The notes under the pieces: generated by a model | Seen by the model: only the letters and a program-made list of their open reading frames with translations | The model's database searches: none | What the model was told of the DNA's origin: nothing | Shown: in pieces, positions 1-6,114 of the stretch | Layout: every line of letters begins with the position of its first letter | Numbering within the stretch: position 1 is the first letter of the stretch | Source of the DNA: Hydrogenophaga sp. 2FB | GTDB lineage: Bacteria; Pseudomonadota; Gammaproteobacteria; Burkholderiales; Burkholderiaceae_C | DNA: 64,000 bases | Assembly (NCBI RefSeq): GCF_005503365.1 | Contig: NZ_SCML01000001.1 | Location: 1 to 64,000 of the forward strand | Reading direction: 5' to 3' | Position numbers and translations under genes: made by a program

Positions 1-594
1 AAGCGTCCTCGGCGCAACAAGGCCGCCAAGCTCAGGCAACCGAAGCAGCTTGCCCACGCGATCAACGAGATCTGGAGCATGGATTTCGTGGCCGATGCAC
101 TCTTCGACGGTCGAAAGCTGCGCATGCTCACGGTGGTCGATTTGTTCACGCGAGAGAGTCTGGCCATCGACGTTGGTCAAAGCCTCAAGGGCGAGGACGT
201 CGTTCGTGTGCTCACGGCGATCACACAAGAGCGAGGGCTGCCGCGCACGATCAAGTCGGACAATGGCAGCGAGTTCATCTCCAAGGTGATGGACAAGTGG
301 GCGTACGAGCGCGGGGTGGAGCTTGACTTCAGCCGCCCGGGCAAACCGACCGACAACGCCAATGTGGAGAGCTTCAACGGACGGCTGCGTCAGGAGTGCC
401 TCAATGCCACCTGGTTCATGTCAATCGACGACGCTCGGGGCAAGATCGAGGCATGGCGGCAGTACTACAACGAGAGTCGTCCCCACTCCGCGCTAGACTG
501 GGCCACACCCGCCGAATTCGCCCGTCATTGCAGGCAATTGCCTGCAATGACGATCTCAGAGGAGCCGGAAATCCCTACTTCCGCGCGGTACTGA
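1..594 (+). CDS. IS3-family transposase (OrfB integrase domain), 5' truncated by window edge
   Basis: This is the C-terminal 197 codons of a DDE recombinase that moves an IS3-type element. The frame is open from base 1. The catalytic acidic residues are visible: D in MDFVAD, D in SDNGSEF, and E in the VESFNGRLRQECLN block that is typical of IS3-family OrfB. The conserved C-terminal YNESRPHSAL segment is present. The stop codon lies inside the first copy of a 50-bp tandem repeat that forms the right end of the element. The subgroup (IS407-like) is a guess from the wording of the core. The left end and any orfA lie outside the window. Confidence 0.93.
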   Translation, partial: KRPRRNKAAKLRQPKQLAHAINEIWSMDFVADALFDGRKLRMLTVVDLFTRESLAIDVGQSLKGEDVVRVLTAITQERGLPRTIKSDNGSEFISKVMDKWAYERGVELDFSRPGKPTDNANVESFNGRLRQECLNATWFMSIDDARGKIEAWRQYYNESRPHSALDWATPAEFARHCRQLPAMTISEEPEIPTSARY

Positions 595-660
595 ATCGGG
601 TACAGGGTCAGGAGCCGGAAATCCCTACTTCCGCGCGGTACTGAATCGGGTACAGGGTCA
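561..660. repeat. Perfect 50-bp tandem duplication at the right end of the IS
   Basis: Bases 561-610 and 611-660 are identical 50-mers that start ggagccggaa and end tacagggtca. The reverse complement of the distal end starts TGACCCTG, which fits the TGA-starting terminal repeats of the IS3 family. The transposase stop (592-594) lies in the first copy, so the second copy is a duplicated IS end, either from nested insertion of a related element or from slippage. Confidence 0.9.
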
Positions 661-1133
661 ATAGGGCCGCCACCTGCCGACTACAACTCAATGGTTGAAA
701 GCCAGCGAAAGAACTGTAGCACGGGGAAATACCTCCAAGTATTACTTTTTCATAATAGATACACCGACTTCCTCTCTTTCCGAGAATCGCAAGTCCTTGT
801 TTAAAACACCATTTGTAGTGGATCGAAAAAAGTACGACCACTACCAGTAGTGTTTGTCGCCCCTCAAGACAAGAGTCCAAAGTAGATCCACTTCAATATG
901 TAAAAATTTGCAATCGCAACAGTTGAAAAATCTGACAGCTCAAAGCAATTCCCCGTCAGCGGAAAGTTCACAAACACTAGATGTAGTGCGTCGTAATAGC
1001 GGACACACTACAAATGGTGTCTAAGCCAAGGGGCGAGTGACGCCCAGTGGCATCGCCATGCCGAGCTCCGGCCCGCGTGGTGCCCGGGTTTGCTCCAGGC
1101 GGCCCCGCCAGTTCCCCGGCGAGGCCACCCCCT
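661..1133. other. A/T-rich non-coding stretch between the IS and the small-gene cluster
   Basis: No convincing gene is seen in about 470 bp. Frames on either strand are short and lack start signals or protein-like composition. Base composition is clearly more A/T-rich than the downstream core, especially at 720-960. The main content is the inverted-repeat element at 806-1020. No tRNA or obvious attachment core was recognised. Confidence 0.6.
806..1020. repeat. Symmetric nested inverted-repeat element (MITE-like or recombination/regulatory site)
   Basis: The outer arms are a perfect 15-bp inverted repeat: ACACCATTTGTAGTG at 806-820 and its complement at 1006-1020. Inside each arm, 17-18 bp further in, sits a small palindrome CACTA-N4-TAGTG (839-852 and 975-988). 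In both arms it is preceded by TACGAC and followed by TTTG when read inward. The two halves are therefore imperfect inverted copies of about 50 bp around a centre of about 110 A/T-rich bases. No clear target-site duplication flanks it. It could be a non-autonomous transposon, a recombinase-binding site or a control region. Confidence 0.6.
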
Positions 1134-1283
1134 TTAATCCTCCGCCGGCGCGCCCCTGTGGTCACTATCCAGTTGCGCCAGCCGCGCAGCCTCGTTGGTC
1201 AACGTGAGGGGAAGCAGCTCGCTCGGCACATCCCAGTCCGAGATGTGGTGGGCGGCGACGGCGATGCAGTCTTCGAATGACAT
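1134..1283 (-). CDS. Hypothetical 49-aa protein, last gene of the small-gene cluster
   Basis: This small frame starts at ATG 1283, ten bases after the stop of the upstream 56-aa membrane protein. It encodes an acidic, soluble, probably helical peptide that begins MSFEDCIAVAAHHISDW and ends GAPAED. No family is recognised. The case for it is position: it closes a run of closely spaced same-strand small genes with overlapping starts and stops. Codon use is compatible with coding, but so short a frame could be chance. No signal peptide or membrane segment is visible. Confidence 0.45.
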   Translation of the reverse strand: MSFEDCIAVAAHHISDWDVPSELLPLTLTNEAARLAQLDSDHRGAPAED

Positions 1284-1292
1284 GTTGATTCC

Positions 1293-1463
1293 TTACTTGA
1301 GAATGAAGAGAACGAGGGTGATGGCCACCACGACCAGGCAGGCCGCGAGGATCGGATTGAGGAAGCACAGGACCGCGATGCATGCGATGCCGAACGTGCG
1401 CGTGCCCGCAAAGAGCATCGAGACGACGGCCGCTGCCAGGAGAGCACCGATGAGGTTCGTCAT
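1293..1463 (-). CDS. Hypothetical 56-aa hydrophobic membrane peptide
   Basis: The protein is almost entirely hydrophobic, with two predicted membrane helices: about residues 4-19, and 24-55 broken around the FLNP turn. Its start codon overlaps the stop of the preceding 146-aa gene as ATGA (1460-1463), which suggests translational coupling. Similar tiny two-helix proteins occur as phage holin-like or toxin-like peptides, but nothing here proves such a role. The 4-bp overlap and the clean membrane pattern make it more likely real than chance. Confidence 0.6.
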   Translation of the reverse strand: MTNLIGALLAAAVVSMLFAGTRTFGIACIAVLCFLNPILAACLVVVAITLVLFILK

Positions 1464-1900
1464 TCGGTCCCCTTGCGTGACTTGCGCTTCTCCGTGGAGG
1501 GTGTGAACAGCGAGGCGATCGGTACTTCGGGATTCCGCGCATATCCCCGGGCACCCTCCGGCATCGGGATCAGCGCCCCGAGACCCAGCAGGACCGCCAT
1601 GAGGAAGCCGCAGGTGTTGACGGAGCGACCCGCGTACAGCTCACGAAAGCTGGAGGACGTGATGGGGCCCTCGCCCGCGATCACACCCTCAATCTCCTTG
1701 GCGAAGATCCAGTCCCGCGCGAACATTCCCCGACCGCTGTTCTCGTAGATGCGGATGAAGAACTCCCGCTCCCCGATGTGGCCCAGGTGGTAGGTCAGCG
1801 TGGATCGACCGGAGACGGATGGGCACTGACCCTCGCGCAGGATCTGAACGAGTTCGTCGAGGGTTGGGGCTTCATTGATGATGTTTCCTTCGATGGACAT
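1460..1900 (-). CDS. Hypothetical 146-aa protein with one C-terminal membrane segment
   Basis: The N-terminal about 100 residues look soluble and mixed alpha/beta, with a YHLGHIGEREFFIRIYENSGRGMF stretch split by charged residues. They are followed by one hydrophobic helix (about 105-122, GFLMAVLLGLGALIP) and a basic tail ending EKRKSRKGTE. A good ribosome site (AGGAG) lies upstream of ATG 1900 and overlaps the stop of the previous gene at 1910. The 3' end overlaps the next small gene by 4 bp. The family is unknown. The membrane-anchored layout and tiny membrane neighbours suggest these products act together at the envelope. Confidence 0.7.
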   Translation of the reverse strand: MSIEGNIINEAPTLDELVQILREGQCPSVSGRSTLTYHLGHIGEREFFIRIYENSGRGMFARDWIFAKEIEGVIAGEGPITSSSFRELYAGRSVNTCGFLMAVLLGLGALIPMPEGARGYARNPEVPIASLFTPSTEKRKSRKGTE

Positions 1901-1909
1901 AGATGACTC

Positions 1910-2110
1910 CTATTGGTTGGTGTTGATGAGCCGCGCAAGTGCGGCGGTGGGGAACTGACGGATGACGAGAAGGAGTGCGAGGGCCTCGGCGAGATCACGG
2001 GGAATGCCCGCGTCGAACTGCATGACGGCCGCCCTCTCCTCCCAGGCCTCTCTCAGGTTCTCGTCGAGGAGGTGGGCGAAGTCGGCGACGATGGGATGGC
2101 TATCGCTCAA
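1910..2110 (-). CDS. Hypothetical 66-aa helical protein with TTG start
   Basis: The protein reads MSDSHPIVADFAHLLDENL at the N-terminus and is mostly amphipathic helix. The start codon is TTG at 2110, supported by a strong CAGGAG ribosome site seven bases upstream and by the absence of a better ATG. Twenty-three bases upstream of the start lies the T-run of a strong intrinsic terminator (2133-2156), which leaves no room for a separate promoter. Its stop overlaps the ribosome site of the 146-aa gene. The family is not recognised. Confidence 0.65.
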   Translation of the reverse strand: MSDSHPIVADFAHLLDENLREAWEERAAVMQFDAGIPRDLAEALALLLVIRQFPTAALARLINTNQ

Positions 2111-2132
2111 TGGGTTCTCCTGAGTGCGAACG

Positions 2133-2156
2133 AAAAAAAACCACCGCGCGGGTGGT
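2133..2156 (-). terminator. Strong intrinsic terminator between two small genes
   Basis: Read leftward, a perfect 6-bp stem ACCACC/GGTGGT with loop CGCGC is followed by eight T. It lies 24 bases after the stop of the 114-aa gene and 23 bases before the TTG start of the next gene. Confidence 0.8.
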
Positions 2157-2179
2157 CATGGGTGGGGATGGGTGTGGGG

Positions 2180-2524
2180 TCACTGGATGGACTCCCGACA
2201 GTGCTCGATGAGTCGGGCATCGACTCCGGGGCGCACGGGGACGTACACCACCACGCCGAAGCCGTCATCGCTCAGCACATATGTCAGCTCGAACCAACCC
2301 GGATGCGCCTCGATGACGTCCAGCGGGCGGTCCAGCAACTGAAACCCCAGCTCGGCGTCGATGGTCATCAGCGCGTCGCCGGGATCGATCACAACTATGT
2401 GGACCATCTGGGATAGGTCGCAGTCGTAGTCGGACAGGTCATCGATGAGTCGGGCGATCAGAGGAGCGAGAGTGGGGTCGGTGACGGAGCCCCGAATCGA
2501 GGCGGAATCACGCATTACCTGCAT
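2180..2524 (-). CDS. Hypothetical 114-aa soluble acidic protein
   Basis: The protein starts MQVMRDSASIRG. It is acidic, with strong alternating beta/alpha character (SQMVHIVVIDPGDALMT, FGVVVYVPVRPG). ATG 2524 is chosen because AGGAAA lies eight bases upstream; a longer frame to 2584 would run back through the terminator at 2545-2578. No signal peptide or membrane segment is present and no family is recognised. It is bracketed by intrinsic terminators on both sides, an odd arrangement shared with its neighbours. Confidence 0.7.
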   Translation of the reverse strand: MQVMRDSASIRGSVTDPTLAPLIARLIDDLSDYDCDLSQMVHIVVIDPGDALMTIDAELGFQLLDRPLDVIEAHPGWFELTYVLSDDGFGVVVYVPVRPGVDARLIEHCRESIQ

Positions 2525-2544
2525 GGGATGTTTCCTTTCAGACG

Positions 2545-2578
2545 AAAAAAAGCCCCGGAGGTCGAAACCTGCCGAGGC
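2545..2578 (-). terminator. Intrinsic terminator just upstream of the 114-aa gene
   Basis: Read leftward, arms GCCTCGG and CCGGGGC (one mismatch) are extended by AGG/CCT around loop TTTCGA and followed by seven T. The T-run ends 21 bases before ATG 2524, so the next gene depends on read-through or regulated termination. Confidence 0.65.
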
Positions 2579-2605
2579 GAACACAACGAGTGAATTTGAG
2601 AGGCT

Positions 2606-2785
2606 CTATGTCACGAGGCCTCGGAGCTTCCCACGCAGGGTCCACCCCAGGACGCACAGCGAGGCCACGAGGAGCGCGAGCGCCACCAGAAGTGCCACCT
2701 TGAACACCGAGGCCATGGCCGCCGCCGCACCAAGCTTCACGAGCGAGAGCGCAAGGGGGATTGCGAGGATGGGTATCCAGATCAT
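2606..2785 (-). CDS. Hypothetical 59-aa two-helix membrane protein
   Basis: ATG 2785 is preceded by a GAAAGGAAA ribosome site and begins MIWIPILAIPLALSLVKLG. Two hydrophobic helices (about 1-25 and 27-48) end in a short basic tail, WTLRGKLRGLVT. A longer frame to 2833 would read through the terminator hairpin and is rejected. The size and hydrophobicity resemble phage-type small membrane proteins, but no family is recognised. The stretch upstream of the start is nearly the same as at the 114-aa gene (T-run, CGTC, GAAAGGAAA), so the two leaders look duplicated. Confidence 0.65.
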   Translation of the reverse strand: MIWIPILAIPLALSLVKLGAAAAMASVFKVALLVALALLVASLCVLGWTLRGKLRGLVT

Positions 2786-2806
2786 TGATTTCCTTTCATA
2801 CGGACG

Positions 2807-2839
2807 AAAAAAAGCACCCGAGGATTTCTCCATGGGCGC
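2807..2839 (-). terminator. Intrinsic terminator downstream of the lipoprotein gene
   Basis: Read leftward, GCGCCC pairs with GGGTGC and GGA with TCC around loop GAAA, followed by seven T. The T-run ends 22 bases before the start of the 59-aa membrane gene, the same spacing as at the two other terminators in this cluster. Confidence 0.65.
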
Positions 2840-2861
2840 CGGGGATGGGATGTCGCTAGAT

Positions 2862-3854
2862 TTAGGGCTTGATGAAGCCCTTCGGGAAGAAGATCATGGA
2901 AGCCGACCGTGATCGCGCAAAGTAGCCAAACTGCACTCCGCTTCCTTCAGACTCGTAATACCGGTAGACGAAGGGCATCAAGCGCGTGTACTCCGGCGGG
3001 GACTTGTATTCAAGTGGATAGAACTCTCTGATGTCCAACACGAGTCGATTGATCGCCGAGAGATTTGTCGGAGGGTCTCGGAGATCAACGACGATCTGCG
3101 TCATCGCTCCATTCCGATCGAAGTCAACCTTGTAGCGCTCTAAATCCTTGCTGAAGGCTCGCCCAGTCATCTCCATGTGAACGCAGCGCATGTTGCCGCT
3201 GGACTCAGCCTCAGTGGATTCCCGGCAGACAAACCCCATCCTCTCGACCTCCGCCCTCGACATGTCGAATCGGATTCCGTTGTGACCGCCACTTGATCCA
3301 CTTCGACCGGGATTCGCTGAGGGGGCCTGGGCAACTCCACGCGCCCTCGCAGCCTCCCGATCCTTTGCGTCCACAACTACACGGGTCTCGGCAGCTACTC
3401 GGTCAGCCTCCCGCTTCTTCGCTTCATCTCGTTGTCGCTCACGCTCAAGCGCAGCGCCCTCCTCCGCAGCTCGTAGCTTCTCGCGTTCGACGGCGTGGTC
3501 CACGACTTTTTGCGCCGAGGGGACGCCGTCAACTAGATGAGCGGCAGCATTAGCGGGCGGGGTCTCCTGCGGAATGACTCTAGTACGGCTCCGGGCCTCA
3601 CATCTTGAAATCCCCTTGGACCGCAACACATCCTGCAGTTGCCGCTCCGTCTTGGGGCCGATCAACTGATTGTTGTAGGCCCGGCAAAGCTGATCGTCGT
3701 TCATTCCCTGCAGCATTTCAAGGCGGTTCAGCTCCGTCATGTTCTCCGCGATGTTGTGTGAGATGGCGCCGCACGCAGTCAAAAGCGGTAGAAGGCACAA
3801 GCCAGCAATGCGTCTTCCCCCGCGCCCGGCCATTGATAGAACAAACAAACTCAT
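2862..3854 (-). CDS. Unknown lipoprotein with a charged coiled-coil linker
   Basis: ATG 3854 has AGGAG seven bases upstream. The first 28 residues form a lipoprotein signal (GGRRIAGLCLLPLLTAC), with the acylated Cys at about 28. The N-terminal part is helical, the middle (about 130-200) is a highly charged Ala/Glu/Arg coiled-coil-like stretch, and a Gly/Ser linker leads to a C-terminal folded domain (about 215-330) starting IRFDMSRAEVERMGFVCRE. That start resembles the 'GxxPGM' opening of small exported proteins such as the one at 6115-6603, hinting at a shared fold. It is first in the leftward cluster, divergent from the XRE repressor, and probably under the twin operators at 3935-3984. Confidence 0.75.
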   Translation of the reverse strand: MSLFVLSMAGRGGRRIAGLCLLPLLTACGAISHNIAENMTELNRLEMLQGMNDDQLCRAYNNQLIGPKTERQLQDVLRSKGISRCEARSRTRVIPQETPPANAAAHLVDGVPSAQKVVDHAVEREKLRAAEEGAALERERQRDEAKKREADRVAAETRVVVDAKDREAARARGVAQAPSANPGRSGSSGGHNGIRFDMSRAEVERMGFVCRESTEAESSGNMRCVHMEMTGRAFSKDLERYKVDFDRNGAMTQIVVDLRDPPTNLSAINRLVLDIREFYPLEYKSPPEYTRLMPFVYRYYESEGSGVQFGYFARSRSASMIFFPKGFIKP

Positions 3855-3934
3855 GGTTCTCCTAGTTATTGATGGTTGATGTGATGAAGGAAACGGACGG
3901 CCACTAATGGCCATCCGCAAGGAGACAATCCGAT

Positions 3935-3984
3935 GTCACGTTTTTCGTGACGACAGATTATCGCCACGTCACGAGACTCGTGAC
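3935..3984. promoter_or_regulatory. Twin operators GTCACG-N5-CGTGAC between the XRE gene and the leftward cluster
   Basis: Two perfect 17-bp palindromes, GTCACGtttttCGTGAC (3935-3951) and GTCACGagactCGTGAC (3968-3984), have centres 33 bp apart, about three helical turns. A shared -10-like GATTATC lies between them (3956-3962). A -35-like element can be placed in operator 1 for rightward and operator 2 for leftward transcription. The second operator touches the ATG chosen for the repressor. This is the layout expected of a phage-type autorepressor. Confidence 0.75.
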
Positions 3985-4311
3985 ATGGTTTTGGAGCCTG
4001 GACACACACCCAACCTCGTCGGAAAGCGAATTCGCTCACGACGGGAAGAGTTGGGCTGGTCTCAGGAAAAATTGGGTGTGGCCATCGGACTGGACGAGTC
4101 GTCGAGCCGGGCAAGGATCAGCCGCTATGAGCTGGGGAACCATGAGCCCCAGTTGGGGACCGCGCGCAACATTTCGAAGGCGTTGGGTGTGCCATTGGCC
4201 TACCTCTACTGTGAGGAGAACGATGTGGCCGAGTTGCTACTTGCGCTGCAGGGAATAAAGGGCAAACGACGCGCAGGCCTGATTTCCTCTTGGCTGGAAC
4301 AAGTCGCATAG
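3985..4311 (+). CDS. XRE/Cro-CI family transcriptional repressor
   Basis: This 108-aa DNA-binding protein has an HTH_3 domain at about residues 10-68: LVGKRIRSRREELGWSQEKLG, then a recognition helix in SSRARISRYELGNHEPQ, then ISKALGVPLAYLY. A basic C-terminal tail follows. I chose ATG 3985, directly after the second operator. A longer frame from 3907 would place both operators inside the gene and add a low-complexity N-terminus. The chosen start lacks a ribosome site, so the message may be leaderless, as for several phage repressors. It probably represses itself and the divergent cluster through GTCACG-N5-CGTGAC. Confidence 0.8.
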   Translation: MVLEPGHTPNLVGKRIRSRREELGWSQEKLGVAIGLDESSSRARISRYELGNHEPQLGTARNISKALGVPLAYLYCEENDVAELLLALQGIKGKRRAGLISSWLEQVA

Positions 4312-4480
4312 CCCTCGCACACGCGCCGACGTGGACCGACGCCACATCTCGGAAATCGAGCTTGGGCGAAATACCCCAGGCCTGCGCCTCATATTCAAGC
4401 TCTGTGATGCACTCGACGTCGCGCCCTCGGATCTCATCAAGGACATCGAGAGACGGATGCGGGTGCAGGGCCCGCGCTAG
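4283..4480 (+). pseudogene. Remnant of a second XRE-type HTH protein
   Basis: A frame open from 4283 with no usable start encodes, from about 4322, RADVDRRHISEIELGRNTP, then LRLIFKLCDALDVAPSDLIK and a basic end. This is the second half of an HTH_3 domain, in which ISEIE is the recognition helix. The first half of the domain is missing. Its position directly after the intact XRE gene, in another frame, suggests a broken second regulator or a product of recombination. It could only be expressed by frameshift or an unusual start. Confidence 0.6.
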
Positions 4481-4664
4481 CGGCGGTGGCGGCCCAGGGG
4501 GTGCACGCGGGTGCCCCAGAATGGTCCCAGGGGGAGCCGTCGGTGCCGGGGGATGACCACCCCCATGGCTGGTGGTTGCGCGGCACCTGCGGCCAGTTTT
4601 GTGGTGTGCTCTACGGCAGCACCTGGTCTACCATCGGGCCCGCACCAAAACGATCAATGGCTAG

Positions 4665-4937
4665 ATGAAGCGCACTGACCAGCTACTCTCGGATCTCGAC
4701 TACCTTGAGATGACGGGACTGACATTGGCTCAGCTCAGGTCACTACATCATTGGTCCGATCGACCCGAAGCAAGTGAGCGAGTGACGTTCAGCAGCGTGC
4801 GCGATTACTTTTCCTGCGGACGCGGAATGAGACAGAACAACGCGGCCTTTGCGGAGCGGCTTCGGATGGTTGCGGACCTGCATCGGCGCGGAATTGCGGG
4901 TCTGGTAGAAACCGCTCTACTCAAGCACCCGCTCTGA
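4665..4937 (+). CDS. Hypothetical 90-aa helical protein
   Basis: ATG 4665 begins MKRTDQLLSDLDYLEMTGLT. The protein is mostly helical and mildly basic, without signal peptide or membrane segment. No domain is recognised. It is the first gene of the rightward series of accessory genes. Its ribosome site is weak, and about 180 bp of featureless sequence lies between it and the HTH remnant. It might be a small regulator or orphan partner protein; nothing in the sequence decides. Confidence 0.5.
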   Translation: MKRTDQLLSDLDYLEMTGLTLAQLRSLHHWSDRPEASERVTFSSVRDYFSCGRGMRQNNAAFAERLRMVADLHRRGIAGLVETALLKHPL

Positions 4938-5029
4938 CGTTCCACGACCTCATTCGGCTATTCTCGCGATGCTGATGTGGCACTCCTCCACGAGAATCCG
5001 CAGTTCCCCAACCAACAACGAGACCGGCA

Positions 5030-5482
5030 ATGTCATCAAGAAGAATTTTTCTCGCCATCGGGCTAGCCGCCGCGCTGTCCGGTTGCACGACACTCCAAAC
5101 GCAAACACTTCAACCTGAAGGATTGCGGGCGTACAAGAGGGTGTACGTCGAACAGCCGCAGGAGGATGAGTTTCTTGTCGTACCCGCCCTCACGCACGAA
5201 CTAAACGACATGGGCTTCGAGGTGGTCGGAAAGCCATTCAATGACCCCCTTGATTCGGATCTGGTGGCGAAGGTGAACGGAGTGGGCGGGTGGGACATGA
5301 CTCGATACCTGCAGAGTCTTCAGCTTCAGTTCCTTGCCGCGAAGTCTGGCCGCGTCGTCACAACGTCCTCGTTCTACTCAAAGGGACTCTGGCAAGGAGT
5401 CCGGGATGCTCGCCTCAAGGCAGTCTTCAATGACCTCAGGGCAAAGAACGGATACCCACCATCGAAGCAGTTTGGACAATAG
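5030..5482 (+). CDS. Unknown 150-aa lipoprotein
   Basis: The protein starts with a classical lipoprotein signal, MSSRRIFLAIGLAAALSGC, with the lipid-attachment Cys at 19. The mature part (about 130 residues) has a beta-alpha-beta flavour: RVYVEQPQEDEFLVVPALTHEL, then GFEVVGKPF. This recalls small outer-membrane lipoproteins of the DUF799/DUF4136 sort, but that resemblance is only in style. It is expected to sit in the periplasm-facing envelope. It lies in tandem with other unknown exported or membrane proteins of the island. Confidence 0.7.
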   Translation: MSSRRIFLAIGLAAALSGCTTLQTQTLQPEGLRAYKRVYVEQPQEDEFLVVPALTHELNDMGFEVVGKPFNDPLDSDLVAKVNGVGGWDMTRYLQSLQLQFLAAKSGRVVTTSSFYSKGLWQGVRDARLKAVFNDLRAKNGYPPSKQFGQ

Positions 5483-5520
5483 CCCATGATGAATCGGGTG
5501 CACCACTGGGTTTGCAAAAA

Positions 5521-6057
5521 ATGACCAAGCCACCGCCAGAGTCCAGTCTGGAGGAAGCCATCTTCGTGGGCAAGGTACTGACGATGATGGCCAACCGGAT
5601 GGTCACTGAACTTGTGGCGTTTTCGAGCTGGATGATCCTCGGATTTTCCGCCGTACTCGGACTCCTACTCGCCAACCTTGACACCGTATCAAAGTTTTTG
5701 GAACCGACAACCACCGGAATGGTAGTAAAGCTTTTTGCAATGTCCGTCCTCTTGCATGTCGTTCAGCGGTACCTAGCCGCAATCGTCATGGCGGGCGCGG
5801 CGCTTGGGAAAGAGTTGGAGTCCGTTCCTCCCAAAAACATTGATGTCGAGCGGTTTACGCAGAAATTGGAAGAGGCTACCCTGTGGCCAACTCGTTACAT
5901 GGTTCGGTGGTCCAACAAAAAGATTCTTGCGGGAGACCTTGCGGTGGGTGGCAGGATGCACGCGGTGTTAGCTCAAGTACTAGCATGGCTAGCCTTTGCT
6001 CAGGCTATCGCTGCAATCACCGCTGCTTTATTTATCGCCAACTCACTTCAAAGCTGA
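5521..6057 (+). CDS. Unknown 178-aa membrane protein
   Basis: ATG 5521 is preferred to the TTG at 5512. The N-terminus is soluble. Two hydrophobic segments at about 30-50 and 62-85 form a hairpin, a soluble charged loop (about 90-140) contains WPTRYMVRWSNKK, and a final helix (about 150-172) is rich in Ala. It is an inner-membrane protein of unknown family. There is no catalytic motif. It lies 38 bases after the lipoprotein and 57 bases before the next exported protein, so a common transcript is likely. Confidence 0.65.
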   Translation: MTKPPPESSLEEAIFVGKVLTMMANRMVTELVAFSSWMILGFSAVLGLLLANLDTVSKFLEPTTTGMVVKLFAMSVLLHVVQRYLAAIVMAGAALGKELESVPPKNIDVERFTQKLEEATLWPTRYMVRWSNKKILAGDLAVGGRMHAVLAQVLAWLAFAQAIAAITAALFIANSLQS

Positions 6058-6114
6058 GCTGCACTTCAACAGTGCCTCTGCCCTCCTGTGCTCTTGCTAT
6101 TCCTCGGAGACAAA

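Noticed and set aside
561-660. Tandem 50-bp repeat considered as a CRISPR unit
   Set aside because: There are only two abutting copies with no spacers, and both are IS-end sequence.
608-880. 90-codon minus-strand frame after the IS
   Set aside because: It runs through the duplicated IS end and the inverted-repeat element, has no ribosome site and no protein-like pattern.
3933-3950. Five-codon leader peptide in operator 1 with AAGGAG upstream
   Set aside because: Its sequence is dictated by the palindrome, so the mini-frame is probably coincidence. No known leader type matches.
3907-3984. Upstream extension of the XRE repressor to ATG 3907
   Set aside because: It would put both palindromic operators inside the gene and add residues unlike the family. 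A better start follows the second operator, though it lacks a ribosome site.
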